DNA from: Corynebacterium hansenii
GTDB lineage: Bacteria; Actinomycetota; Actinomycetes; Mycobacteriales; Mycobacteriaceae
Assembly (NCBI RefSeq): GCF_030408795.1
Contig: NZ_CP047211.1
Coordinates: forward strand, 868,001-932,000
Length of the DNA: 64,000 nt
Direction of reading: 5' to 3'
Position numbers and translations under genes: made by a program. The first letter of the stretch is position 1, and every line of letters starts with the position of its first letter. Below, in pieces: positions 8,261 through 16,111 of this stretch. The notes beneath the pieces are model-generated. The model worked only from the letters and a program-made list of their open reading frames with translations, had not been told where the DNA came from and made no database searches.

Positions 8261-9754
8261 TTACACGATGCCGAGACCCAGCGTCAGCGGGATGAGCAGC
8301 GCGAGCACCGATAGGGGCACCACGACGGTGACCATGAAAATGTCCTTGTAGGACTGCCGGTGGGTCAGGCCGCACACCAGCAGCATCGTCAGCACCGCAC
8401 CGTTGTGCGGCAATGAGTCGAAGCTGACCGAAGCCATCGCGGTCAAACGGTGCATGAGTTCCATGTCGATGCCGCCGGCGGCCGCCATCTCCTGCAGATC
8501 CTTGCCGAAGGTGGACAAAGTGATGCTCAGGCCGCCCGACGACGAGCCGGTGATGCCGGAAATCACGCCCGTGGAGAGGATCGACACGACCAGAGCGTTC
8601 TCGCTGACGGAGAAGATGCCGTCGCGAAGCACCGCGAAGACGGCCAACGAGGCGATCACGGCGCCGTACCCGACCTCGGAGGCCGTGGTGAAGGCGGGGA
8701 GAATGGCCGTCTTCGCGCCATCCGAAAGCCCCGTGGCGTAGTCCTTGGCCTTGCGCGGGTTGAGCGCGAAGATCAGCAGGATGGCGGTGACCAACGCGAC
8801 GGTCACCGACCACACGCCGATCACGCCGCTGAGTTCCACGCCGCCGAACTTCTCCTCCGCGAGGTAGTCGAAGTTCATCATGTTCGCGAAAACGTAGGTG
8901 AACAGGTAATTCATCACGATGACCACGAGGATGGGCAGAAAACCGATCGCGCCCCGCATGACGGGGTTCTGCACCCGCTCTCCTTCGTGCGTGAGCACCG
9001 GCGAGGTTTCGCCGTGGCCGATCACGTTGGCGTCGACGCCGATGGACTCGGCTTCGGAGGTGCTGCCGTGGCCCTCGAGCTCGTGAAAATCGTGCTTCGG
9101 GTCGGGCTCCGGGGCGAACACCTCACCCGCGGCCTTCAGCCGGCGGACGCGGTATTCCAGCCACAGCATGCCGAGCGTGAACGTCATGGCGGCGCCGATA
9201 AGGCCGGCGATGGGCGCCGCATACGTGGTGGTGCCGAAGTACTTCGTCGGAATGGCGTTGTGCACCTGGGGGCTGCCGGGCAGGGCGGCCAACGCGAATG
9301 TGATCGTGCCCAGGGCCAGCGCGCCGGGCATCAGTCGCTTCGGGATCTCCGCTTCCTTGAACAGCGCAATCGCGATCGGGACGATGGTGAACGCCACGAC
9401 CCAGGCGGAAACGCCGCCATAGGTCAGCAGGGCGGTGGCCAAAACCGTCGACAGCAGGGCGCGCTTCGGGCCGAGGAGCTTGGAGATGCCGGCCGCGAGA
9501 TCCTGCGCCAAACCGCTGATCGTCATCAGGTGACCGAAGATCGCCCCGGACATGAACAGGGGGAAGAAGCTGATGATGAACCCGCCGAGGGCGGGCATGA
9601 ATATCTGCGTGTACGTGGCCAGCAGCGGAGCGCCCGACAGCAGGACGGCCAGCAGCGCGGCGAGCGGCGCGACGACGATGACGGAGTGGCCGCGGTAGGC
9701 GAAGAAGATGAGGAAGGCGAGCGACAGGAAAATGCCGATCAAGGCAATGGCCAT
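8261..9754 (-). CDS. GntP-family permease
   Basis: 497 residues with 12 or more hydrophobic segments and family hallmarks such as GGVSAWVVAFTIVPIA and, near the C-terminus, TGSSSGGLSI and SFDSLPHNGAV. GntP proteins are proton symporters for gluconate and other small hydroxy acids. ATG 9754 has an excellent Shine-Dalgarno (AGGAGGACTG), so the longer upstream open frame is not used. A charged loop (about 220-270) separates two membrane halves. It is co-directional with mmsB and mmsA, 103 bp downstream of mmsB, so uptake of 3-hydroxyisobutyrate or a related acid is a reasonable inference. Confidence 0.82.
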   Translation of the reverse strand: MAIALIGIFLSLAFLIFFAYRGHSVIVVAPLAALLAVLLSGAPLLATYTQIFMPALGGFIISFFPLFMSGAIFGHLMTISGLAQDLAAGISKLLGPKRALLSTVLATALLTYGGVSAWVVAFTIVPIAIALFKEAEIPKRLMPGALALGTITFALAALPGSPQVHNAIPTKYFGTTTYAAPIAGLIGAAMTFTLGMLWLEYRVRRLKAAGEVFAPEPDPKHDFHELEGHGSTSEAESIGVDANVIGHGETSPVLTHEGERVQNPVMRGAIGFLPILVVIVMNYLFTYVFANMMNFDYLAEEKFGGVELSGVIGVWSVTVALVTAILLIFALNPRKAKDYATGLSDGAKTAILPAFTTASEVGYGAVIASLAVFAVLRDGIFSVSENALVVSILSTGVISGITGSSSGGLSITLSTFGKDLQEMAAAGGIDMELMHRLTAMASVSFDSLPHNGAVLTMLLVCGLTHRQSYKDIFMVTVVVPLSVLALLIPLTLGLGIV

Positions 9755-9857
9755 CAGTCCTCCTGAGACGAATGCGGAAAGGGAGGTGCGGGCGCCGGTC
9801 GTGCTGCGTGCACGGCCGGCGCCCGGGAGCCGGAGTTTGCCGGCTCGGTGGAATCGA

Positions 9858-10763
9858 TCAGCGGCGCACGGGGTCGGTGCGCAGGGTGTCGATGATCGCG
9901 GAGAAATCGAGGTGCGCGTTGCCTGCGTCGGCGAACTCGCGGAATTTCTCTGCGGCGGTGCGCCCGAGCGGCGCGGCGGCACCGGTCGCGTCGAGCGCGC
10001 CCATCGCCAGACCGAGATCCTTGACCATGAGGGCCGTGGCGAAACCGGGCCTGAAGCCGTCGTTCGCCGGCGATGTCGGGACGGGGCCCGGCACCGGGCA
10101 GTTGGTGGTCAGCGCCCAACACGACCCGGTCGAGTTCGACACCACGGAGTGGAACGACTCGGCGGAAAGCCCCAGCTTCTCGCCGAGGACCATCGCCTCG
10201 CCGATGGCCAGCTGCTGGATGGCCAAGACCATGTTGTTGCACAGTTTCGCGGCTTGCCCGGCGCCGACTGGCCCGCAGTGCGTGACGGCGCGGCCCATGA
10301 CGTCGAAAAGCGGGGCGGCGCGCGAGATGTCGTCGGCATCGCCGCCGACCATGAACGCCAGGCCACCGGCCGCGGCGCCGGTGACCCCGCCGGATACCGG
10401 TGCGTCGATGAAGGCCGATCCGGCCGCGGTGACCTTGTCGTGCACGTCCGTGGCGTCTTCGACGGAAATGGTCGAGCAGTCGATGAACAGCGTGCCGGGC
10501 TTTGCGACGGTCAGCGCTTCCGTGACCACCGAGTCCACGAGGGCGCCGTTGGGCAGCATCGTGATGACGATGCCCGCGCCCTCGACTGCCGCGGGAACCG
10601 AGTCGAAGGTGTCGATGCCCGCCTCGCGGGCCGTGGCGAGCGCTTCCGCGCCGACGTCGAAACCGTGGACCTGGTGACCGGCGGCGGCGAGGTTGCCCGC
10701 CATCGGACCACCCATGTTGCCGAGCCCGATGAATGCGATCGCGGAGTTGGAGTTGTCGGTCAT
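9858..10763 (-). CDS. mmsB: 3-hydroxyisobutyrate dehydrogenase
   Basis: 301 residues. The N-terminal NAD site FIGLGNMGGPMAGNL (about 10-24) and GGVTGAAAGGL near residue 125 (substrate loop) are hallmarks of the beta-hydroxyacid dehydrogenase family; a conserved Lys follows in AAKLCNN near residue 170. It oxidises 3-hydroxyisobutyrate to methylmalonate semialdehyde in valine catabolism. It starts 8 bp after the mmsA stop, so the two are surely co-transcribed, and the product of this enzyme is the substrate of MmsA. Confidence 0.9.
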   Translation of the reverse strand: MTDNSNSAIAFIGLGNMGGPMAGNLAAAGHQVHGFDVGAEALATAREAGIDTFDSVPAAVEGAGIVITMLPNGALVDSVVTEALTVAKPGTLFIDCSTISVEDATDVHDKVTAAGSAFIDAPVSGGVTGAAAGGLAFMVGGDADDISRAAPLFDVMGRAVTHCGPVGAGQAAKLCNNMVLAIQQLAIGEAMVLGEKLGLSAESFHSVVSNSTGSCWALTTNCPVPGPVPTSPANDGFRPGFATALMVKDLGLAMGALDATGAAAPLGRTAAEKFREFADAGNAHLDFSAIIDTLRTDPVRR

Positions 10764-10771
10764 GTCCGGCC

Positions 10772-12292
10772 TCAGTCCATGATCGGCATCGAGAAATCGG
10801 CGCCCGTGGCGACGCCGTCGGGCCAGCGCTGGGTGACCGTCTTCGTGCGCGTGTAGAAGCGGAACGAATCCGGACCGTGCTGGTTCAGGTCACCGAAGCC
10901 GGAGGCCTTCCAGCCGCCGAAGGTGTGGTACGCGATCGGCACGGGGATCGGGACGTTGACGCCGACCATGCCGACGCGGATGCGGTCGGCGAACTCGCGG
11001 GCGGCGCGGCCGTTGCGGGTGAAGACGGCGACGCCGTTGCCGTAGACGTGCTCGTCCGGAAGGCGGAACGCCTCCTCGAAATCGTCGGCGCGGACGATGC
11101 ACAGCACCGGGCCGAAGATCTCCTCGGTGTAGATCGACATGTCGGTGGTGACGTTGTCGAAGAGCGTCGGCTGGATGAAGTAGCCGTCGGCGAGCGATTC
11201 GCCCTCGAAGTCCGCGTCGGTGGCGCCCTTGCCGCGGCCGTCGACGACCAACTCGGCGCCGGCCGCTTCGCCTTCGTCGATGAGCTGGCCGATGCGGTCG
11301 AGAGCGGACTTCGCGACGACGGGGCCGTAGGAGGCGTCGGGATCGAGGCTGTGGCCGACCTTCAGTTCCGGGATCCGTTCCTCGAGCTTGGCTCGCAGGG
11401 CATCGGCGGTTTCCTTGCCGACCGGAACGGCGACGGAGATGGCCATGCACCGTTCGCCGGCGGAACCGTACGCCGCGCCGACGAGAGCATCGACGGCGCT
11501 GTCGAGATCGGCGTCGGGGAGGATGATCATGTGGTTCTTGGCGCCGCCGAAGCACTGGGCTCGCTTGCCGGTGGCCGCGCAGCGCTCGTAGATGTACTTG
11601 GCGATCGGCGTGGAGCCGACGAAACCGACGGCCTGGATGACCTCGGAGTCGAGGATCGCGTCGACGGATTCCTTGTCGCCGTGGACGACGTTGAACACGC
11701 CGGCGGGTCCGCCGGCCTCGATGAACAGTTCCGCGAGGCGGACCGGGACGGAGGGGTCGCGCTCCGAAGGCTTGAGGACGAAGGCGTTGCCGGCGGCCAA
11801 CGCGGGGCCGGCCTTCCACAGGGGGATCATCGCCGGGAAGTTGAACGGCGTGATGCCCGCGACGACGCCGAGCGGCTGACGCATCGAGAAGACGTCGATG
11901 CCGGTGCCCACGGAGTTGGAGAACTCGCCCTTGAGGAAGTGGGGCGCGCCGACCGAGAACTCGAGGACATCGGTGCCGCGGGCGATGTCGCCCTTGGCGT
12001 CCTCGAACGTCTTGCCGTGCTCGAGCGACAAGGTGCGGGCGATTTCATCGATGTTGTCGTTGATCAGCGAGATCCACTTCATGATCACGCGGATTCGCTT
12101 TTGCGGGTTGGTCTTCGCCCACCCGACCTGCGCGCGCTCCGCGCTCGCGATGACGTCGTGGACTTCGGCGGCGGAGGCGAGTTCGACATTCGCCTGCACC
12201 TGACCGGTGGACGGGTTCATGACGGGGGCCGTGCGGCCGCTGGTGCCCGGCTTGGCGGCACCGTCGACGAAATGCGTGATCGTGCGGGTCAT
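10772..12292 (-). CDS. mmsA: CoA-acylating methylmalonate-semialdehyde dehydrogenase
   Basis: 506 residues, the usual length for the family. The catalytic cysteine is probably in AQCFGGAKNH near residue 285, and the aldehyde-dehydrogenase fold is evident throughout, with PFNFPAMIPLWK near residue 150 and EEIFGPVL near 385. It converts methylmalonate semialdehyde to propionyl-CoA with NAD and CoA. First gene of the mmsA-mmsB unit, downstream of a TetR gene; an inverted repeat at 12394-12417 lies about 100 bp upstream of the start. Confidence 0.9.
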   Translation of the reverse strand: MTRTITHFVDGAAKPGTSGRTAPVMNPSTGQVQANVELASAAEVHDVIASAERAQVGWAKTNPQKRIRVIMKWISLINDNIDEIARTLSLEHGKTFEDAKGDIARGTDVLEFSVGAPHFLKGEFSNSVGTGIDVFSMRQPLGVVAGITPFNFPAMIPLWKAGPALAAGNAFVLKPSERDPSVPVRLAELFIEAGGPAGVFNVVHGDKESVDAILDSEVIQAVGFVGSTPIAKYIYERCAATGKRAQCFGGAKNHMIILPDADLDSAVDALVGAAYGSAGERCMAISVAVPVGKETADALRAKLEERIPELKVGHSLDPDASYGPVVAKSALDRIGQLIDEGEAAGAELVVDGRGKGATDADFEGESLADGYFIQPTLFDNVTTDMSIYTEEIFGPVLCIVRADDFEEAFRLPDEHVYGNGVAVFTRNGRAAREFADRIRVGMVGVNVPIPVPIAYHTFGGWKASGFGDLNQHGPDSFRFYTRTKTVTQRWPDGVATGADFSMPIMD

Positions 12293-12393
12293 CTCTGCTC
12301 CTGCATGGTCGGCTGGGATTCGGTGTCGTTACCGGTCGAGAATTCCTGTTCGGTCCGGAACGAATCTGAGCCGAGACGCTAATGGAGACATGG

Positions 12394-12417
12394 GTCACAC
12401 TCGAAAACGATTGTGAC
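12394..12417. promoter_or_regulatory. Candidate TetR operator upstream of mmsA
   Basis: GTCACA and TGTGAC are inverted 12 bases apart, with inner TCG-AAAA-CGA also inverted, so the 24-bp site has only one mismatched pair. It lies between the TetR gene and mmsA, about where the mmsA promoter should be. Confidence 0.55.
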
Positions 12418-12512
12418 GTGGAGCGCCGATTACCCCGCCGAAAACGGTGCTGCGGTGCGGTGGTGTGGGGCTTCGTCGGCAAGCGGTGTCCGCTGAACAC
12501 CCCCGGGGCCGG

Positions 12513-13085
12513 CTACTCGTTCCCGTCCACGATCCCCTGGATGATCGCCGCGTAGTGGTCGATGAGTTCGGTGCGGTCGAAGGCCGCGAAGTCGACGTCT
12601 CCCACGCGCCGCATGAACGACAGGCCGGCGAGCATCGCCATCGCCGCTTGGGCGCGCAGATCCGGCGACGGATTCGGGTGCGGGGCCTCTTTCGCGATGC
12701 GCCGTGCGAGCACGCGCAGGAGGTCTTCCTTGATCCTCCGGCCGATGGCGCCGAGGGATTCCTCGCCGCCGTCGGTGACCGTGAGAACGCGGATGGTGGA
12801 GTACGGCGCGTTGTCCGGAGCACTGATCGTCTCCAGGACCGATGTCATTCCGAGCTGGTCGAAAGGCCCGCTGAACAACGCGGAGGCGCTGTCGGTGAAG
12901 TCGACCGTCTGCTCGAAAAGGCGCTCTTTGCTGTGGAAATGCTTGATGATCAACGCGGAGCTGACGCCGGCTGCCGCCGCGATGTCCTTCAGCGACACCT
13001 GGGCGAAGGAGCGTTGGCTGAACAGCTCTCGGGAGCACTTCAGGATTCGGGTGCGGGCGTCGGGTTGCGGCGCGGTGGGCTGCAT
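12513..13085 (-). CDS. TetR-family transcriptional regulator
   Basis: 190 residues. The N-terminal helix-turn-helix region (about 10-57) has the TetR pattern, with FAQVSLKDIAAAAGVSSALIIKHFHSKERLF. The remainder should be the ligand-binding dimerisation domain. ATG 13085 gives the normal short leader before the HTH. It is co-directional with and upstream of mmsA, so control of the mms genes is likely; an acyl-CoA or branched-chain intermediate as ligand is inference. Confidence 0.85.
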   Translation of the reverse strand: MQPTAPQPDARTRILKCSRELFSQRSFAQVSLKDIAAAAGVSSALIIKHFHSKERLFEQTVDFTDSASALFSGPFDQLGMTSVLETISAPDNAPYSTIRVLTVTDGGEESLGAIGRRIKEDLLRVLARRIAKEAPHPNPSPDLRAQAAMAMLAGLSFMRRVGDVDFAAFDRTELIDHYAAIIQGIVDGNE

Positions 13086-13233
13086 GTTTTCGAGGTTACA
13101 AGCGCTGCCGCGCGGCCCCGAATCGCCATCGCGCACGTCATGGCACTCCTGGGGAGACGTTACCGCCGTCCCGGCGCTGCGCGGTCCGCGTATGGCGCGC
13201 GCAACAAACGAATTTCCACGCCGTCCCCATCCA

Positions 13234-13301
13234 CGGATGCGCCCGTTCCGGGCAGATACTCCCGTTGCAACGGGCGCATCTGCCTGGAACGGGCGCATCT
13301 G
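13234..13301. repeat. Palindrome family A, copy A4 (68 bp)
   Basis: Outer arms read GCGCCCGTTCC and GGAACGGGCGC, a compensated variant of the pair in A2. The inner left arm has GATACTCCC. It lies in the divergent gap between the TetR gene and the lipoprotein at 13465, so the family is not confined to gene ends. Confidence 0.9.
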
Positions 13302-13464
13302 GCAAGGAGCCCTCGGTGGATCGGGCGTCGACGGGGTCTCCGGGGTAATGGAGGCCTCCGGAGGGGAGAAGGCCATCGTTTTGAATCGGCTCATCAATCG
13401 GTTGAACCCGCGACCGGCCCCATTCCGACCGGCCGCCGCACCCAACCCATGGCAATCTATTGCC

Positions 13465-14388
13465 ATGAAAACGAAGTCGACCTCCATCCGCGTCGCCGCC
13501 GCGCTCCTCGGCGCGACCGGCCTTCTTCTCGCCTCCTGCGGTGCGGGTGGGGCGCAGCGGGACGCCGCTCCGTCTCCGGCGGCGGGATCGTCGGAAAGTG
13601 AAACCCGCTCGACGGTCACCGTGACCAGCACGGTCGAGCGAGAGATCATCGACGTCGATGCTTCGGCGTTCGCCATCGGAGGCGGCCATGTCTTCCGGTA
13701 CGTGCTCGATGGCGAGTCCGGCGAATGCTCGATCGGCGAACGGGGAGCGATGTGCATGGGCACCGCGGGCGACGACATCCCCGAGGTCGAGGTCCCGCCT
13801 TTCCCGCGGAAGCCCGCCAGTGCGGTCAGCGTCGGCGTCGACGGCACCGAATATCTGGTCTTCGAAGGTGTTCCGCCTGCGCCGGAGACGCTGCAAGCCG
13901 GTCAACGCGTCAAGGTCGGCAAGAGCGTCTGCTCCGTACCGGATGAATCGACGCTGACGTGCGAGTACGACGGCGCCTCCTTCACTTTGCGCGGCGCGGA
14001 TGCGTTGATTTCCACCAGCGAGAAGCCCGTCGGGCGTTACTTCGTCGGCGATTCCGGGAAAGCGGGCGAATCCGGCAAGAAGAAGTCGGGCGCGCAGAAG
14101 ATGAGCGCGACCGGTGACTCGTGTGGCACGGCCAGGAGCTCCGAGTTCCCCGGGTTCGACGGCATGAACGTCGAGGTGAAGCAGGGACCGGTCGATTGCG
14201 GCAAAGCGATGGAGGTTCTCGGCGAATACCTGGATACGCCGACGGATGCGGACCATGGCAATGCGAACATCCGCCAGTACGGAGACTGGAGTTGCGCGAT
14301 GCCCACCCACGGGTCCGCGCAGCGGTCGGGATATTCGTTGACGTGCGGTGGCTCGGATGGCACGGCGATCGGCATCCGCAACGGGTGA
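13465..14388 (+). CDS. Secreted lipoprotein, function unknown
   Basis: 307 residues. Signal peptide with lipobox LLLASCGAG (cysteine near residue 25), then a Ser/Thr-rich linker (about 30-60). The rest is a soluble domain with about eight further cysteines (for example GECSIG, AMCMG, SVCSV, LTCEY, DSCGT, VDCGK, WSCAM, LTCGG), which suggests several disulfides outside the membrane. No family recognised. The ATG directly precedes the basic signal start MKTKSTS, with CAATCT 6 bases ahead as a weak leaderless-type -10. A hairpin terminator follows. Confidence 0.75.
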   Translation: MKTKSTSIRVAAALLGATGLLLASCGAGGAQRDAAPSPAAGSSESETRSTVTVTSTVEREIIDVDASAFAIGGGHVFRYVLDGESGECSIGERGAMCMGTAGDDIPEVEVPPFPRKPASAVSVGVDGTEYLVFEGVPPAPETLQAGQRVKVGKSVCSVPDESTLTCEYDGASFTLRGADALISTSEKPVGRYFVGDSGKAGESGKKKSGAQKMSATGDSCGTARSSEFPGFDGMNVEVKQGPVDCGKAMEVLGEYLDTPTDADHGNANIRQYGDWSCAMPTHGSAQRSGYSLTCGGSDGTAIGIRNG

Positions 14389-14441
14389 CGTCCCGGCGGC
14401 CGGCGCTCCCGCATGACTCCCGCATAACCAACGCCCACACT

Positions 14442-14484
14442 GCCCGGTCCCCACATTCGTGGGAGCCGGGCACTCCCGTTTTTC
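14442..14484 (+). terminator. Probable intrinsic terminator after the lipoprotein
   Basis: Stem GCCCGG..CCCAC / GTGGG..CCGGGC with an ATTC loop (14442-14471), then a short spacer and TTTTT at 14479-14483. Confidence 0.6.
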
Positions 14485-14564
14485 GGGTTTTCCCATGAAT
14501 CGAGCGGACGTTTGGCTAATGTTTGTCAAGTGCATATTGATCTAGCCGGTGATCGCTGACGGCC

Positions 14565-15656
14565 GTGGACCTCCGCCAGCCGACCAGCGTCGGCATTTCC
14601 CGCCATGGCCACGACCATGTTCACGGCCATGGTCACCGCTACCGCAACGTCAACGGCGACGACCATCCCCGCGGCCACGGGCACCGCCAGGGACACGCCC
14701 ACGCTCACTCCCACGGCGACGACCACCGCCACCAACGCGGCCCCCTCCGGCATTTCCGCGGCCTGCGCGCCGAGCTCGACCGGCTCGGCATTTCGTGGCC
14801 GGCCATTTCGCGCTCGGGCCTCCCGCACTTCCGCATCCCGCGCCTCGGGCTCCCGCACTTCGTGCCGCCGCGCCTCTCCGTGCCTCGCTTGCCGACGCCC
14901 CGCGCCGGCTTCCCGCGCCCGGCCTTCGCCCGCTTCGGTTCCGCGCACCCCGGCCGCGGCCGGATCAGTTTCGCCACATTGCTGGCGCATTGGCCGGCGA
15001 CGGTCTTCCTCATCGCGCTGCTCGCGTCGCTCGACAGCGATCCCGGCCGCCTGACGGCCGTGGCCTTCGCCAGCGCGCTGATCTTCGGGTCGTGGGCGCT
15101 GCAGATGGCGTTGCAGGTGGTCATCGTCAATCTTTTCCCGTGGTGGGAGGCGGCCATCGCGGCGACGGGCGTGACGGCGATCGTGTGGCTCCAGCTGTGG
15201 CTGGCGCTGCCCGGCATGGGTTTCGTTCACGAGATGGTCGGCGATCCGCGCCTGCATGCGGGCTCGCTGGCGATGGCGCTGGTCCTGCTGCCCGTGGCCA
15301 GCGCGTTCATGGTCCGCTTCCTGTGGCACGTCGGCGTGGCGCGGGTGGTGGAGGACCTGGGCCAGGCCGAGTTCGAGGCGTGGGCGGCCGAGCATGCCCG
15401 CGTCGCCGGCTGGTATGCCCCGGATGGGCGGCGCCGCGTGGTCCGGCGGCACATCGACCGCGCCGCCCACTGGCGTCCGTACGCGGCGGGCGCGGTGCTG
15501 GTCGTGGCGCTGGGCGCGCTGACGGGGCTGTGGCACCCGGCCGCGCAGCTGGTGATGGGAGTCTGTTTCTTCGCGGCGCCGTGGGTCTACCGCCGGCTGG
15601 CCGTGCGCGCTGCCGCGGACGGCGATGGGGGACCGGGGGCCGGCACCGGCGCGTAG
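14565..15656 (+). CDS. Membrane protein with His-rich N-terminal region
   Basis: 363 residues from GTG 14565. Residues 14-57 hold about 20 histidines in HGH/HDH/HAH runs, a metal-chelating composition. Residues 60-130 are Pro/Arg-rich, with repeats of LPHFRIPRLG type. About six hydrophobic segments follow from residue 138 to the end, in pairs around a charged loop. No strong Shine-Dalgarno precedes the GTG, so the start is uncertain, but the His-rich stretch is in frame and reads as real coding. Zn, Ni or Co binding is inference; no transporter family was recognised. Confidence 0.6.
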   Translation: MDLRQPTSVGISRHGHDHVHGHGHRYRNVNGDDHPRGHGHRQGHAHAHSHGDDHRHQRGPLRHFRGLRAELDRLGISWPAISRSGLPHFRIPRLGLPHFVPPRLSVPRLPTPRAGFPRPAFARFGSAHPGRGRISFATLLAHWPATVFLIALLASLDSDPGRLTAVAFASALIFGSWALQMALQVVIVNLFPWWEAAIAATGVTAIVWLQLWLALPGMGFVHEMVGDPRLHAGSLAMALVLLPVASAFMVRFLWHVGVARVVEDLGQAEFEAWAAEHARVAGWYAPDGRRRVVRRHIDRAAHWRPYAAGAVLVVALGALTGLWHPAAQLVMGVCFFAAPWVYRRLAVRAAADGDGGPGAGTGA

Positions 15657-15684
15657 TGCTTTCCGACGCCCACCTCCCCATGGC

Positions 15685-15704
15685 ATGCCCTAGGGGGTAT
15701 GATG
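15685..15704 (+). promoter_or_regulatory. CsoR/CstR-like operator overlapping a -10 box (rhodanese gene)
   Basis: The 20-base string ATGCCCTAGGGGGTATGATG contains the C-tract/G-tract core CCCTAGGGGGTAT typical of CsoR-family operators, and ends in TATGAT, a near-perfect -10. An identical 20-mer occurs at 33147-33166 in front of the DUF302 gene. A bound repressor would block RNA polymerase. Confidence 0.7.
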
Positions 15705-15744
15705 TGCCGGGAATTCGCCCATGCACCCGACCCCGGAGGTCCCC

Positions 15745-16077
15745 ATGTCATTTTTCGCGAAGCTCTTCGGCTCCGAAGGCAAGATCGGCGGCGCCGAGGC
15801 TGTGCAGATGTGCAAGGACGGCGCCCGCCTGGTCGACGTCCGCACCGACGCCGAACGCCGCCTGGCCTCGCCGAAGAAGTCGTCGCACATCCCGGTGCAG
15901 CAGATTTCCGCGCGCTGCGGTGAGCTGAACAAGAAGCACCCGGTCATCGCCGTGTGTGCCCACGGCCCTCGCGCCCGCCGGGCCTGCAACGTGCTGCGCA
16001 AGCAAGGTTTCGACGCCTACTGGCTCGCCGGCGGCGTCAACGCCTGGCAGAACGCGGGCGGCCAGGTCAAGCAGTAG
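15745..16077 (+). CDS. Single-domain rhodanese-like sulfurtransferase
   Basis: 110 residues. LVDVRTDAERRLAS (about 28-41) and the active-site loop beginning VCAHGPRARRA, with the probable persulfide-carrying cysteine near residue 70, identify a rhodanese. YWLAGGVNAWQNAG is the usual C-terminal signature. It moves sulfane sulfur between thiols. ATG 15745 has GGAGG eight bases upstream. The promoter carries a CsoR/CstR-like operator, so induction by persulfide or copper is probable; rhodaneses are standard members of CstR regulons. Confidence 0.85.
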   Translation: MSFFAKLFGSEGKIGGAEAVQMCKDGARLVDVRTDAERRLASPKKSSHIPVQQISARCGELNKKHPVIAVCAHGPRARRACNVLRKQGFDAYWLAGGVNAWQNAGGQVKQ

Positions 16078-16111
16078 GCCGCACCCTCTGCGCCGCGCCC
16101 CTCACTCCCCG

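Noticed and set aside
1777..13301. CRISPR-like repeats
   Set aside because: The palindromic repeats are thousands of bases apart with genes between them. There is no regular spacer array and no cas gene.
14549..15928. Alternative long plus-strand frame over the His-rich membrane protein
   Set aside because: It gives an Arg/Pro/Ala-rich product without hydrophobic segments and runs through the rhodanese gene. The frame with membrane helices is the plausible one.
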